From Prevotella sp. (GTDB lineage Bacteria > Bacteroidota > Bacteroidia > Bacteroidales > Bacteroidaceae): a DNA stretch of 64,000 nucleotides. The stretch spans positions 87,219 to 151,218 of the forward strand of contig JAIKZG010000013.1 in the NCBI GenBank assembly GCA_024682415.1, in the 5' to 3' direction. The notes beneath the pieces are model-generated. The model was not told the origin of the DNA and made no database searches. It saw only the letters and a program-made list of their open reading frames with translations. Each line of letters opens with the position of its first letter. The first letter of the stretch is position 1. The position numbers were made by a program, and so were the translations under genes. Below, one piece after another: positions 1 to 8,725 of the stretch.

Positions 1-582
1 TATAGACGTGATAACAATGCCTGCTATGGTAGAGAAAAATGTGGCAAGCAATATAGGAATGAAAATATCGGTAGGCTGAGCCGCCCCCATCTGTGAGCGG
101 TACACCATTATGGAAATAGGTATCAGTGTAAGTCCGCTGGTGTTGAGCACCAGAAACATTATCATCGGATTGGTGGCAGTGTCCTTCTTATTGTTCAGTT
201 CCTGCATCTGCTCCATCGCTTTTAGTCCAAGCGGTGTGGCGGCGTTGTCAAGACCGAGCATATTGGCTGCTATATTCATGAAGATGCTGCCTGTTACAGG
301 GTGTCCCTTCGGAATGTCGGGAAACAGCTTCACGAATACCGGGCTGAGCAGTCGCGACAAAGCATTCACCACGCCGCCTTTCTCGCCTATCTTCATTATG
401 CCGAGCCAAAGAGAGAGCACGCCTGTAAGTCCGAGGCTGATTTCAAATGCCGTCTTTGACGATTCGAATGTGGAGTTCATCATTGCGGGAAACACTTCCA
501 TGTCGCCCATGAAAATAAGTCTTATGAGCGCGATGACAAACGCAATGACGAAGAACGCTATCCAAATGTAATTCAGTACCAT
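1..582 (-). CDS. Nucleoside-recognition (SpmA-like) membrane protein, 3' part missing
   Basis: This reading frame is absent from the ORF track because it runs off the window. The minus strand reads without a stop from an ATG at 582 to base 1, giving 194 residues that begin MVLNYIWIAFFVIAFVIAL. A first membrane segment lies near residues 5-23. It is followed by the gate-like pattern FMNIAANMLGLDNAATPLG and then TNPMIMFLVLNTSGLTLIP. These features match the nucleoside recognition/SpmA family (known in sporulators as spore maturation protein A; function in Bacteroidetes not established). Bacteroidetes often carry a fused SpmA-SpmB form, but the C-terminal half is outside the window. The plus-strand ORF listed over the same bases is its shadow. 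Confidence 0.82.
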   Translation of the reverse strand, partial: MVLNYIWIAFFVIAFVIALIRLIFMGDMEVFPAMMNSTFESSKTAFEISLGLTGVLSLWLGIMKIGEKGGVVNALSRLLSPVFVKLFPDIPKGHPVTGSIFMNIAANMLGLDNAATPLGLKAMEQMQELNNKKDTATNPMIMFLVLNTSGLTLIPISIMVYRSQMGAAQPTDIFIPILLATFFSTIAGIVITSI

Positions 583-622
583 TTCTTTCTAATTGTTTTT
601 AGTTCTTCATGGAGATAAAAAT

Positions 623-711
623 GCTCTCACAGATTTCACGGATAACACGGATTTTTTCCATGAATGTTTTTTCGGAAATAGGTGAAAATTTTCTGTGAAA
701 TCAGTGAGAGC
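623..711. repeat. Imperfect inverted repeat of a dispersed 'CACnGATTTCAC' element
   Basis: GCTCTCACAGATTTCACGGA (623-642) and its inverse at 692-711 pair at 18 of 20 positions. The left arm continues with a roughly 9-base period (CACAGATTT, CACGGATAA, CACGGATTT). A third copy of the same motif is at 13981-14007. The hairpin lies between the DUF3332 stop and the SpmA-like start, so it could also end or attenuate transcription. Confidence 0.7.
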
Positions 712-737
712 TTTCTCTAAATATTGAGAGTTTTAAA

Positions 738-1289
738 TTATTTCATTGCGAAATAAGTGCCGTTGCCGGTAGCCATGCGCACCTGGTATACTCCTGCTGC
801 GTCTGGCTGTACGTCGATACCGCCGCCGTTAGGAAGGAATGCGTGTACTGTGCCGTCTTCGTTGAAGCGGAGAATGTCGGTAGTCTTACCGTCTTCCATC
901 TTTGACCATGTGTCGGTCTTAGCGTCGTGGATAAACTTCACGGTCTTTCCTTCCGGAGTCTTTATCTCATATCCGTTCTTAAGAGTGGTAACAGCATAAT
1001 ATCTGCCGTCCTCACCGAGCACGTTCTTAGTCTTTCCCACGTTGTCGGCCAATGGGTTTGTGCCGCTCCAAAACTCTATTGAGTTGAGCACTATCCAGTC
1101 GGCAGCTGCGCAGAAACCATAAATAGGAGAAAGCAGCAAGCCGATGATTTCGTTGAGGAATTTGCTGTTGGTAGCTCTTCTGTTCCACTTAGCGAAGTGA
1201 TTAAACAGAGAGAACGAACCGATGCAAGAAGATGTGAGCAAGAGTGTAGCCATAGAAATAGCAGCTACTTGCAGATGCTTAATTTTCAT
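738..1289 (-). CDS. DUF3332 family lipoprotein
   Basis: The 183-residue product has a lipoprotein signal peptide: MKIKHL, a hydrophobic stretch, then the lipobox LLTSSC with the lipidated cysteine at residue 22. A second hydrophobic stretch (about 46-68, IIGLLLSPIYGF onward) suggests another membrane contact. The C-terminal half is rich in G, D and T and looks like a beta-structured domain. Overall it matches DUF3332, a family of Bacteroidetes and Proteobacteria with no known function. It probably sits in the cell envelope. It lies on the same strand as its neighbours, with 75 bases to the HIT gene upstream. Confidence 0.75.
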   Translation of the reverse strand: MKIKHLQVAAISMATLLLTSSCIGSFSLFNHFAKWNRRATNSKFLNEIIGLLLSPIYGFCAAADWIVLNSIEFWSGTNPLADNVGKTKNVLGEDGRYYAVTTLKNGYEIKTPEGKTVKFIHDAKTDTWSKMEDGKTTDILRFNEDGTVHAFLPNGGGIDVQPDAAGVYQVRMATGNGTYFAMK

Positions 1290-1363
1290 AATCTTTGAGT
1301 TTATTTGTTTTGTTAATAAAAGTTTAGTCTATGCCTTTATTTCGCAGTGCGTATCTGCCTTCC

Positions 1364-1789
1364 TTAGAGCGCAGCCTTCAAGTCTTCTGCCATCTTGGCA
1401 TATTCAGCGTCGGTGAGATAAACGCTCTTAGGGTTCATCTGGAATGTGCCGCCGAAGTCAGGGCCGCCCTTATATTTAGGAATGAGGTGGAAGTGGAGGT
1501 GCTCCAATGTGTCAGAGTAAGCGCCATAGTTTATCTTGTCTGGGTTGAACACCTTCTGCATAGCGCGTGTCACCTTTGCCACGTCTGCCATGAAAGCGTT
1601 GCGCTTCTCGTCGCTCAGCAGGTTGAGGTCGTCTACATGCTCATCGTAAGCCACGAGGCAGCGACCGTGATAAGTCTGCTCCTTGAAGATGAATACGCGT
1701 GAAACGCTCAGCTTGGCAACCTCAATCATAAGGTCGTGCTGTGTCTGGTTGTTAGTGCAGTATAAGCACTCTTTTGGATCACTTTTCAT
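1364..1789 (-). CDS. HIT family nucleotide hydrolase/transferase
   Basis: The real start is the ATG at 1789 (MKSDPKECLYC), giving 141 residues. The track's longer ORF adds 51 residues that overlap the stop of the upstream gene and do not resemble the family. The histidine-triad signature is clear as LEHLHFHLIPKY near residues 94-105, with an N-terminal CLYC pair that may bind zinc. HIT proteins hydrolyse or transfer nucleotides from substrates such as AMP-lysine or dinucleoside polyphosphates; the exact substrate here cannot be read from the sequence. It follows the WbqC gene by about 40 bases on the same strand. Confidence 0.9.
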   Translation of the reverse strand: MKSDPKECLYCTNNQTQHDLMIEVAKLSVSRVFIFKEQTYHGRCLVAYDEHVDDLNLLSDEKRNAFMADVAKVTRAMQKVFNPDKINYGAYSDTLEHLHFHLIPKYKGGPDFGGTFQMNPKSVYLTDAEYAKMAEDLKAAL

Positions 1790-1829
1790 AAGTTTTCTTT
1801 TGTATAATGTTTTTATGTTTCCTGATTTC

Positions 1830-2432
1830 TTATAAGTATAATATCGTTTCGTTACCCTCATTGAATAGCAGGTCGAGAATGCTGAGATTAGGCATGAAGC
1901 CGTGCTTCTCTTTATACACCTGGTAATATTCCCTCGGCTCAAAATCCTTATCCTCCTGTGGGTGCTTCGGGTCTATCACGTTTCTGAAGTCGGCTACGTC
2001 CTCAGGGTATTCCTTGCGGAAATTCGTGGTGAGCGAAACATTCGGCTCAAAGTCTATCAGCTCAGCCATCTTGTGCATTATCTCCATGTTGAAGTCGATG
2101 AGATATTCCCATTTCTTCTCGAAGAAAGAACGCAGGTCGTCGGCATAAAACTCAAAGAAAGGGCTTTCGCCGTAAGCTGAAACCAACGCCTTCCAATGCA
2201 GATGTCGCCAGTTGCCGTGATCGCTTATCTTGATGTCCTTCATGAGCTTCGCTCCGTGCTCCACAGGTATGGAGAGCATCTGCGTGCCTGCCGTAGTGGC
2301 AATCATGCAGCGGTTGCGAAAAGTTTGCTTCACGAATGAGTCGCATTGCTCTACTAAGCAATGGTCGTAGCGGTTGAGCTTCTGATACCACTGCACAGGG
2401 CCGAAATATGTAGTTCCGAGGATTGCCTCCAT
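1830..2432 (-). CDS. WbqC-like family protein
   Basis: This 200-residue protein opens with MEAILGTTYFGPVQWYQKL, the N-terminal pattern of the WbqC-like family. Conserved downstream segments include FRNRCMIATTAGTQMLSIPVEHG and HWKALVSAYGESPFFEFYADD. Members sit in glycan or amino-sugar gene clusters and are thought to act in sugar-nucleotide modification, but no reaction is firmly assigned. In Bacteroidetes the gene commonly follows lepB, as here: only 10 bases separate it from the lepB stop, so dapB-lepB-WbqC is probably one operon. Confidence 0.85.
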   Translation of the reverse strand: MEAILGTTYFGPVQWYQKLNRYDHCLVEQCDSFVKQTFRNRCMIATTAGTQMLSIPVEHGAKLMKDIKISDHGNWRHLHWKALVSAYGESPFFEFYADDLRSFFEKKWEYLIDFNMEIMHKMAELIDFEPNVSLTTNFRKEYPEDVADFRNVIDPKHPQEDKDFEPREYYQVYKEKHGFMPNLSILDLLFNEGNETILYL

Positions 2433-2442
2433 CTATATTATT

Positions 2443-3888
2443 TTACTTTATGTTGTCTACGAATGTGAACAGTCTGCTCCATCTTATTCCGTTGAAGCCG
2501 CTGTGGTCGGGGTCGTGACTCCACCAGATGAAGATAGGCTTGCCCACGATGTGGTCTTCAGGCACAAATCCCCAGTATCTTGAGTCGGCGCTGTTGTGGC
2601 GGTTGTCGCCCATCATCCAGTAATAGTCCATCTTGAAAGTATATTTCGTGGCTATCTTGCCGTTGATATATATCTTTCCGTTCTTAATCTTCAGGTCGTT
2701 GCCCTCATACACGCGGATAGGACGCTCATAAACGGCGATGTTGTCCATAGAGAGCTTTATGCTCTCGCCCTTCTTCGGAATCCAAACAGGGCCGTAGTTG
2801 TCGCGAGTCCATCCCGTAACGGCGTTGAGAGGGTAGAGGTCGCCAGTGGTCTGATCCTGATTGAGGGCAATGCTCTCCACCAAGTCTTTGCGCGCTTTCA
2901 GCACTTTGTAGGCACGCTTTGTGAGAGGCATATATCCGTTTTGGTTGAGGCTCGTAAGGTCTTCCATTGATATGCCAAGCTCGCGCAGAAGCTCTTCGGG
3001 CAGGTCAGCCTTCAGCTTTATATAATATGTGTATTGCACGTTTTCAGGCTCTTTGTTAGCCTTTCCGTTAAGATACACTATGCGGTTCTTTATCTGCAAA
3101 GTCTGTCCTGGCAAGCCTACGCAGCGCTTCACGTAGTTCTCACGGCGGTCGGCAGGGCGGTGGTCTATGTCGCCAAACTCGTTAGGATTGGCCTCGATGT
3201 AGCTTCGTCCTAAGGCGTAGGCTTTCTCAAAATAGGCACGCTGCTGCGCCTTGTTGAGCGTCTTTATGTCGATAGGCGCAGAGTTTTGAGCCATTATCTG
3301 CTCGCCGAATGAGTAGACCATCTGATAGTAATCATTGGCCTGATAGCTTGGCTCGCTCACAATAGTGTCGCCGGCAGGATAGTTGAACACTACGATGTCG
3401 TTGAGCTTCACGTTGCCGAAACCTTTGGCGCGGCGATATTCCCACTGCGGCCACTCTATATACGACTTAGTGCCTATCAGCGGCATAGTGTGCTGAGTGA
3501 GCGGCATGGTGAGCGGAGTCTGCGGAATGCGCGGGCCGTAGCTCATCTTGCTTACAAAGAGGTAGTCGCCCGTGAGCAGGCTCTTCTCCAATGATGAAGA
3601 AGGGATTACATAGTTCTGAAAGAAGAACAGGTTGATGAAATACACCGCCACGAGGGCAAACACCAGAGCGTCTACCCAGCTCATGATAAATCTCACGGGG
3701 CGCTCGGCATATTCCCACCATTTCCAGTTTATCTTCTTTGTGATATACGCATCGAAAATGAAAGGCAGCACTATCAGTCCCAGCCAGCTTTTCAGCCACA
3801 CGAGGAAGATAAGATAAAGTATCGTCACAATGGCAAACTTTGCCCATTGCGCTTTCATGTTTATCGCTTTTTTCTTTTTATCAATCAT
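2443..3888 (-). CDS. lepB: Signal peptidase I
   Basis: This membrane serine protease (S26 family) removes signal peptides from exported proteins. The 481-residue chain has N-terminal hydrophobic segments near 17-50 and a further segment at about 73-92. The catalytic region IPSSSLEKSLLTGDYLFVSK follows, with the nucleophile serine probably residue 99. The general-base lysine lies in NYVKRCVGLPGQ (K254), and the C-terminal box is MMGDNRHNSADSRYWGFV. It is longer than the E. coli enzyme because of an insertion between the serine and lysine boxes and another before the C-terminal box, as in other Bacteroidetes. A second possible start is residue 11 (MKAQWAKF). It sits between dapB and WbqC. Confidence 0.95.
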   Translation of the reverse strand: MIDKKKKAINMKAQWAKFAIVTILYLIFLVWLKSWLGLIVLPFIFDAYITKKINWKWWEYAERPVRFIMSWVDALVFALVAVYFINLFFFQNYVIPSSSLEKSLLTGDYLFVSKMSYGPRIPQTPLTMPLTQHTMPLIGTKSYIEWPQWEYRRAKGFGNVKLNDIVVFNYPAGDTIVSEPSYQANDYYQMVYSFGEQIMAQNSAPIDIKTLNKAQQRAYFEKAYALGRSYIEANPNEFGDIDHRPADRRENYVKRCVGLPGQTLQIKNRIVYLNGKANKEPENVQYTYYIKLKADLPEELLRELGISMEDLTSLNQNGYMPLTKRAYKVLKARKDLVESIALNQDQTTGDLYPLNAVTGWTRDNYGPVWIPKKGESIKLSMDNIAVYERPIRVYEGNDLKIKNGKIYINGKIATKYTFKMDYYWMMGDNRHNSADSRYWGFVPEDHIVGKPIFIWWSHDPDHSGFNGIRWSRLFTFVDNIK

Positions 3889-3936
3889 GTTTAATGTTCG
3901 GTTATAGTGTTTAAGTAAAAAATGGGTGAGCGCTAC

Positions 3937-4692
3937 TTAAAATTTGAATAAGTCGCTTGTCGTCAATAGTCCTTTGTGCTCGGCAGTGTATTCAGCCGCG
4001 AGCACTGCTCCGAGGGCAAATCCCTTGCGAGAGTGAGCGTCGTGGGTGATAGTTATCATGTCGGCTTCCGAGTCGTAGCTTATGCTGTGAATGCCAGGCA
4101 CCTCGTCGCGGCGAATGCTTGCTATAGGCAGCTCGTCGGCAGCGCAGTCGTTGGTGCCTTCCTCCGTGCCGTCGGCATTATGCTGAAAGCCCTTCACCCA
4201 TTTGTCCTTGCGGTCAATATTGTCGATTATCTCCTCAGCCAGCGTGATAGCCGTGCCCGATGGAGCGTCGAGCTTATGAATGTGGTGAGTCTCCTCCATC
4301 TTCACCTCATAGCCCGGGAATTTATTCATAATCTTAGCCAAATAGCGGTTTACGGCAGAGAAAATAGCCACGCCCACCGAGAAATTGCTTGCCCAGAAAA
4401 GAGTCTGTCCGCCCTCCGTGCAGAGCTTCTCCACATCTGCCTTGTGCTCGTTCATCCATCCTGTAGATCCGCTCACCACCTTCACGTTGTGCTCAAACGC
4501 CTTCAGATAGTTGCCGTAAGCGGCAGTAGGGTTGGTAAACTCGATAGCCACGTCGGCACTTGCGAAGGCAGGGCTGTCGAAGTCTTGCTGATTGTCCATG
4601 TCGATGATGCTTACTATCTCGTGTCCACGGCTTATGGCAATCTGCTCTATCATTTTGCCCATCTTGCCATAACCTATTAATGCTATTTTCAT
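3937..4692 (-). CDS. dapB: 4-hydroxy-tetrahydrodipicolinate reductase
   Basis: DapB reduces 4-hydroxy-tetrahydrodipicolinate to tetrahydrodipicolinate in the diaminopimelate/lysine pathway, using NAD(P)H. The 251-residue protein has the Rossmann nucleotide loop at the N-terminus (ALIGYGKMGKMIE). The conserved EFTNPTAAYGN and GSTGW loops follow, then the family signature ETHHIHKLDAPSGTA. Its length is usual for the shorter Bacteroidetes form. It is the first gene of the apparent dapB-lepB-WbqC run, and a TACCTTTG promoter element lies 36-43 bases upstream. No other lysine gene is close. Confidence 0.96.
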   Translation of the reverse strand: MKIALIGYGKMGKMIEQIAISRGHEIVSIIDMDNQQDFDSPAFASADVAIEFTNPTAAYGNYLKAFEHNVKVVSGSTGWMNEHKADVEKLCTEGGQTLFWASNFSVGVAIFSAVNRYLAKIMNKFPGYEVKMEETHHIHKLDAPSGTAITLAEEIIDNIDRKDKWVKGFQHNADGTEEGTNDCAADELPIASIRRDEVPGIHSISYDSEADMITITHDAHSRKGFALGAVLAAEYTAEHKGLLTTSDLFKF

Positions 4693-4727
4693 GATTATAT
4701 GTATGATTTGTATTTATGTTCAATTCG

Positions 4728-4735
4728 CAAAGGTA
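4728..4735 (-). promoter_or_regulatory. -7 element of dapB
   Basis: On the minus strand the bases read TACCTTTG followed by CG, matching the Bacteroidetes -7 box TAnnTTTG. It lies 36 bases upstream of the dapB ATG. No good -33 TTTG is visible at the expected spacing. Confidence 0.55.
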
Positions 4736-4797
4736 CACAAAAGATATCACTTATGCCGTGTTTTTTAATTCTTTATCTTTTTGTATAAAATGTGTTT

Positions 4798-4843
4798 CCA
4801 CGCCAAGGGAGAGTGTGCCTTTTGTCGGCACACTCTCTTGGTG
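4798..4843 (-). terminator. Hairpin after the DUF6261-like gene
   Basis: GAGAGTGTGCC (4809-4819) pairs perfectly with GGCACACTCTC (4827-4837) across a 7-base loop, and outer CCAAG/CTTGG bases extend the stem. It begins about 40 bases after the stop of the minus-strand gene. There is no strong U-run, so the terminator call is moderate. Confidence 0.55.
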
Positions 4844-4883
4844 GCATTCAAATGCTATGGGAAATCTCCGCTCAGCTGGTATG

Positions 4884-5975
4884 TCACAGAGCGGGTTTCA
4901 AGTCGCCGGGCTGTTCTTCGCCTTGCTGTTTCTGCTGCGGAGATTCGCCCCCTTGCGGCTGATTGTTGCTTCCCTGTGGCTGACTGCCCGCATTGCTGCC
5001 TTGCGGCTGCTCCGTATTCGGGGCTTGGTTGTCGCCGCTGCCCGATGGCTGCTTGTCGCTCGGAGCGTCAGAGTGAGGAGCTTCGTCGGCAGCAGGAGTG
5101 AGGTCGGTCTTGCCCTCTTTGCCTGTGTCCTTCTGCTTGTTGTTCTTGCTGTTCTTTCCACTCTTGTCCTTCTTATTCTCCTTGCCAGTGGCAGCGTTCT
5201 CGGCAGGGTTTTCTGCCTTTTTCTTGTTGGCTTCCTTCAGAGCATCGCTTATCTCTTCACCGTTCTTTATGCGCTGCATCTTGCTGTTGGCGTCGTCGGC
5301 AAACTTGCCAAACTGCTCCGTCTTGCCCATATATAAAGCGGTGTTCACATACCATGCAAGGTCGTTGAGAGCTTCCTTCACCTTGTTTTTCGCCTGCAAA
5401 GGCTTAATCATCTTCTTGCGTCCAGAGGCTTCGCGGTCGCGCTTGCCGATAAGCGTAAAAAGCTGCGAACTTGACTCCTGCAAGTCTGCCACCTCATCGC
5501 CGATGCCAAGTGTAGCTACATCTGCGCTGCGTGTTGTGGTAAGGACTGTTACCACCACTTTGGCGCGAGCGGCGAAGTCCTCCTTAGTGTCGTTGCTGCT
5601 TATCTCTGAACCCTTGATTACGCTGAGCACTCTGTCGGCAGCTTCCTTCTTTCCAGCAGTCTTGCTCTTGCCACGGCTGCGGGTTAGAGCTACAAGCGCT
5701 GCGAGGTTGCTCTTTCCCTCCGATTCGAGATCGTTGATTGCGGGCGTGTCCTCAAACTTTTTAGGCTGAATGTAAACATTATTATAGCTGTCTACAGCGT
5801 TAAGGAAGTTGGCTTTCACCTCCTTTCCCTTTGCGTCGAGTTTTTCATCATCAAAAGCGGTAGATGTGTTGATAAGTTCTACCATCTGGTTACCCAATTT
5901 GTTAATGTCTGCCTTGCTTCCTTTCTCAATAGAGATAGGGCTAATCATGCCCTCTAATAATTTCATATTATTCAT
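4884..5975 (-). CDS. DUF6261-like protein with a low-complexity Q/N/G/P tail
   Basis: The 363-residue product has two parts. Residues 1 to about 240 look alpha-helical, charged and free of signal or membrane segments, and resemble the DUF6261 proteins that are common, uncharacterised and often multicopy in Bacteroidales. From about 245 the chain turns lysine-rich (KDKSGKNSKNNKQKD) and then into a tail of Q, N, G, S and P (QPQGSNNQPQGGES). That tail is probably disordered and repeat-derived. The start could be either ATG in MNNMKLL. No function is known. Family assignment rests on my recollection of related N-termini, so it is moderate. Confidence 0.6.
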   Translation of the reverse strand: MNNMKLLEGMISPISIEKGSKADINKLGNQMVELINTSTAFDDEKLDAKGKEVKANFLNAVDSYNNVYIQPKKFEDTPAINDLESEGKSNLAALVALTRSRGKSKTAGKKEAADRVLSVIKGSEISSNDTKEDFAARAKVVVTVLTTTRSADVATLGIGDEVADLQESSSQLFTLIGKRDREASGRKKMIKPLQAKNKVKEALNDLAWYVNTALYMGKTEQFGKFADDANSKMQRIKNGEEISDALKEANKKKAENPAENAATGKENKKDKSGKNSKNNKQKDTGKEGKTDLTPAADEAPHSDAPSDKQPSGSGDNQAPNTEQPQGSNAGSQPQGSNNQPQGGESPQQKQQGEEQPGDLKPAL

Positions 5976-6540
5976 CTTATTGTAAAAATTTTAAGTGCTC
6001 CATGTCGGAGCGGTTAGAGTAAAACTATCCCTGTCCTGCCTTCGTGAGAAGTGGACATAATGGGAAATTGAAGAAAATTAATGCTAAATTATGGTTGTAG
6101 TTTTTCAAAATATACTATCATACTAAATATGATATGAATATATAAAAAATACAAGCTTCTGTAAAGTCCTTAGCATTATGGACTTTTCTTGACCTACAGG
6201 GGCAGGGACTTTTCCGTGTTTTCTATTCAGTCCCGCGCATTTACTTTATTATCCTTCCAGCCTGCTACTGGTCAAATCTTGTTGGTTATATATATGTTAT
6301 GTGGTGCAAAAATATAAAATACTTTCCGTCTGTGCAACTAATCTTTTCACCGTTTAACTATTTTAACTCTCCACCTTATTTCTCCTTATCGTAATAGTAA
6401 TATAACCTACGCCTGCAACATCACTCGTAGGAGTAGTTGCAGGCGCAGGTTTATGATGGGGAAATAGCTGATTTCCTTCAAAATTTACGGTTTTAACCTG
6501 CGTTCAAATTCCGCCTGCATATGCACTGAGACGTTTGTTT
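5976..6540. other. Intergenic region between DUF6261-like gene and R-M operon
   Basis: About 565 bases without a convincing gene. It holds a short hairpin (AAGTCC ... GGACTT near 6163-6185) and the strong inverted repeat at 6406-6449 listed separately. Runs of A and T dominate. I see no promoter, RNA gene or gene remnant that can be supported. Confidence 0.5.
6406..6449 (-). terminator. 14-bp inverted repeat downstream of the R-M operon
   Basis: CCTACGCCTGCAAC (6406-6419) pairs with GTTGCAGGCGCAGG (6436-6449) at 13 of 14 positions, with a 16-base loop. It lies about 90 bases past the stop of the minus-strand restriction gene. On that strand it is followed by TTATATTACT rather than a clean U-run, so termination is likely but unproven. 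Confidence 0.5.
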
Positions 6541-7278
6541 TTATATTGCCATTATTGCATGGTATACTTTGTCACGAAAAGTTGTCCAGTCGTTTACAAT
6601 AAGAGAATTTCCATGCTTTCCTAAGTCGTTTGAAGAAAGCGTTATCTTCGTATCGCTTGTCTTGTAATAATCCATGTATTCGGATTTTTTCTTTCCTAAC
6701 AATGATTCATTGTCTGGTAAATGAACAACATATAGCAATGTCTTATCAGGGGTGTGTAGACTTATTTTTGTATCGTCATTTGACAATATTATATATTTAT
6801 GAGAATTGTTAGCATTGAATAATTCCCAATGTTTCAACACGCCGCTGTTGTCATAGTAAGGTAATTTATCGAAAACAATAAATACTTGAAAATAGGGCAC
6901 ATTAGAACAGCGAATGTTTGCCGTTTCGCCAAGCATATTCTCAAAATAGTTATTTGAATTCTGCTTATAATTCTGCATGACAAACTTTACAGCAATTCCT
7001 GCTACAGGCTTATTATCTTTACTTATGGTAATGTCTACCATTTTATCTATATACCTACCTTCAATCTTAGCCTCTTTGTCATCGCCATATCCTTGTGAAC
7101 TTACCTTGTATTCATTACCAAGTTTATCTGCAAGGTCTTTTGCTATCGCTCCATGCAAGTCTTTTAATTTTGCCGTGCTGCGTGAAGTTCCTACATTTAG
7201 GAATGTATTAAAAGATTTCGAGATAACGTTCAGGAAATCTTCGTTTTCCATTGGATAATTTATTGTCTTTGCTATCAT
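6541..7278 (-). CDS. Probable restriction endonuclease partner of the adjacent methyltransferase
   Basis: The 245-residue product overlaps the end of the methyltransferase gene by 71 bases (44 if translation starts at the second ATG, MENEDF). This is the layout expected of a type II restriction-modification pair. A candidate PD-(D/E)XK core can be traced: E73 in KIEGRY, D82 in KMVDITIS, and a lysine strand GIAVKFV (K98). The usual acidic residue two positions before that lysine is alanine here (A96). The following MQNYKQNSNNYFENMLGET is distinctive and looks conserved, but I cannot name the subfamily. The gene is much more AT-rich than the flanking housekeeping genes, suggesting transfer. Function is inferred from context. 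Confidence 0.6.
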   Translation of the reverse strand: MIAKTINYPMENEDFLNVISKSFNTFLNVGTSRSTAKLKDLHGAIAKDLADKLGNEYKVSSQGYGDDKEAKIEGRYIDKMVDITISKDNKPVAGIAVKFVMQNYKQNSNNYFENMLGETANIRCSNVPYFQVFIVFDKLPYYDNSGVLKHWELFNANNSHKYIILSNDDTKISLHTPDKTLLYVVHLPDNESLLGKKKSEYMDYYKTSDTKITLSSNDLGKHGNSLIVNDWTTFRDKVYHAIMAI

Positions 7279-8695
7279 CGCTATAAAGTTTATAATTTAT
7301 ATATTGTTGTATATCCTTTGTGCTATAAGTATAATATCCTCCACTCTTATATTTCTTTAGACACGATATATAGTGAATGAATTCATCTGTTAAGATTATT
7401 GATTTTATCTTTTCATAAGGAATTTTAGACAAAATGTAAATTCCGCTGTATACTCCCGAACCGCTTGGCACATCATTGATTTTTACAGTGCTTATATCTT
7501 TTATTACTGTATTTATGGAAATTTTATTGGTATACACGTCTTTCAATGCCTGTGTGCGACCGAACAAAAACCAATTAGGTTTTTGCTTCTCTGTTTTTCC
7601 TTTCAACAGTTCTTTTTTATGAATATTCAGATAATTGGCTATTTCTGTATTTGCAAAAATTGTTTCCTTATCAAAAGGCTTGCCTTTCTTGTCATAAGGA
7701 TAAAAGCAATATCGCCATTTTCCGGTTGATCCTTTAATAACAGGTATAGTCATTTCTTTAAAAGGAAAGTCGCCGACAAAGACTTTATCTGCCAATGTCG
7801 CAAATCCATTTTTGGCTACAGTATATTCTGGATAGTGGCACGACTTTATGTTTCTCAATAATTCTAAGTCCTCCTTATCAGAAAGATAAAAATCACCATT
7901 TATATCGATTTCGTCAAAGGTTAATGTACAGATAAAATCTTTATCTTGTTCTGATTCATTATACTTATAGTAATTCAGGAAATTATCATGCTTTGAATTG
8001 TCGAATAGGGAAATTATAGTATATGTCATTGCATTTTCAAAAGCTTGAAAATGTTCAAGATCAATAAGTCCACAAAGTTTTTTAGTCATAGTGATATACC
8101 TACGGAAGGTGTTGGCTGCAACACTGTTAAGCCATGAACTTGGAGTAATATAGCATAGTTTTCCTGTATCATTAAGCATTTTAAAACCAATCTCGAAAAA
8201 TACAAGATATAAATCAGTCATTCCATCGGAAGCAAAGATGTATGACTTAACAGCCTCATAGCTATCTCCTAAGTTATGAACTCTCACATATGGTGGATTA
8301 CCTATGACATAGTCCATACGATTGTTAAAATCATATACTTTTAAAGTATTGGTATTTCTTATGTCCCACTTTATCCTTCTTAGTCCATAAGCTTCTGTGA
8401 TATGATTCAGATTATCGATACAATTATTATAGGTAACATTATCCAATTCTATTCCGTGGATAAATGTTTCCAATTCATTAGCTAAAATGTCCTTTTTACA
8501 ATTAGCATTTAAAGATACATTGCAATACCTTGCAACAATTGAGCATAGAAAGGCACCATCTCCACAACTATTGTCAATAACATGTTTTTTGAGAATACAA
8601 TTGCCTACGTATCCACAAAAATCCAACATTTTATCAACAATAAATTGTGGAGTGAAAATTTGCCCGCTATGCTTTATTCGGGAATTGTCCTCCAT
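7208..8695 (-). CDS. Adenine-specific DNA methyltransferase (Eco57I/TaqI-like, type II R-M)
   Basis: This enzyme transfers a methyl group from S-adenosylmethionine to N6 of adenine in a specific DNA site. The 495-residue chain opens with HSGQIFTPQFIVDKML, the usual start of class I N6-adenine methyltransferases. Motif I is DNSCGDGAF (residues 41-49), and the catalytic motif IV is NPPYVRV (133-139). The C-terminal half (from about 290, FVGDFPFKEMTIPVIKGSTG) resembles the TaqI/Eco57I-type target-recognition region. It lacks a nuclease domain, so cleavage would fall to the overlapping downstream gene. The recognition sequence cannot be predicted. The long leader upstream carries unusual hairpins. 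Confidence 0.9.
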   Translation of the reverse strand: MEDNSRIKHSGQIFTPQFIVDKMLDFCGYVGNCILKKHVIDNSCGDGAFLCSIVARYCNVSLNANCKKDILANELETFIHGIELDNVTYNNCIDNLNHITEAYGLRRIKWDIRNTNTLKVYDFNNRMDYVIGNPPYVRVHNLGDSYEAVKSYIFASDGMTDLYLVFFEIGFKMLNDTGKLCYITPSSWLNSVAANTFRRYITMTKKLCGLIDLEHFQAFENAMTYTIISLFDNSKHDNFLNYYKYNESEQDKDFICTLTFDEIDINGDFYLSDKEDLELLRNIKSCHYPEYTVAKNGFATLADKVFVGDFPFKEMTIPVIKGSTGKWRYCFYPYDKKGKPFDKETIFANTEIANYLNIHKKELLKGKTEKQKPNWFLFGRTQALKDVYTNKISINTVIKDISTVKINDVPSGSGVYSGIYILSKIPYEKIKSIILTDEFIHYISCLKKYKSGGYYTYSTKDIQQYINYKLYSDDSKDNKLSNGKRRFPERYLEIF

Positions 8696-8725
8696 GCAGC
8701 ATACGCTTTTGAAGCGATCTGCATT

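Noticed and set aside
110-571. 153-residue plus-strand ORF
   Set aside because: Shadow of the SpmA-like gene, which reads with clear membrane and family motifs on the minus strand.
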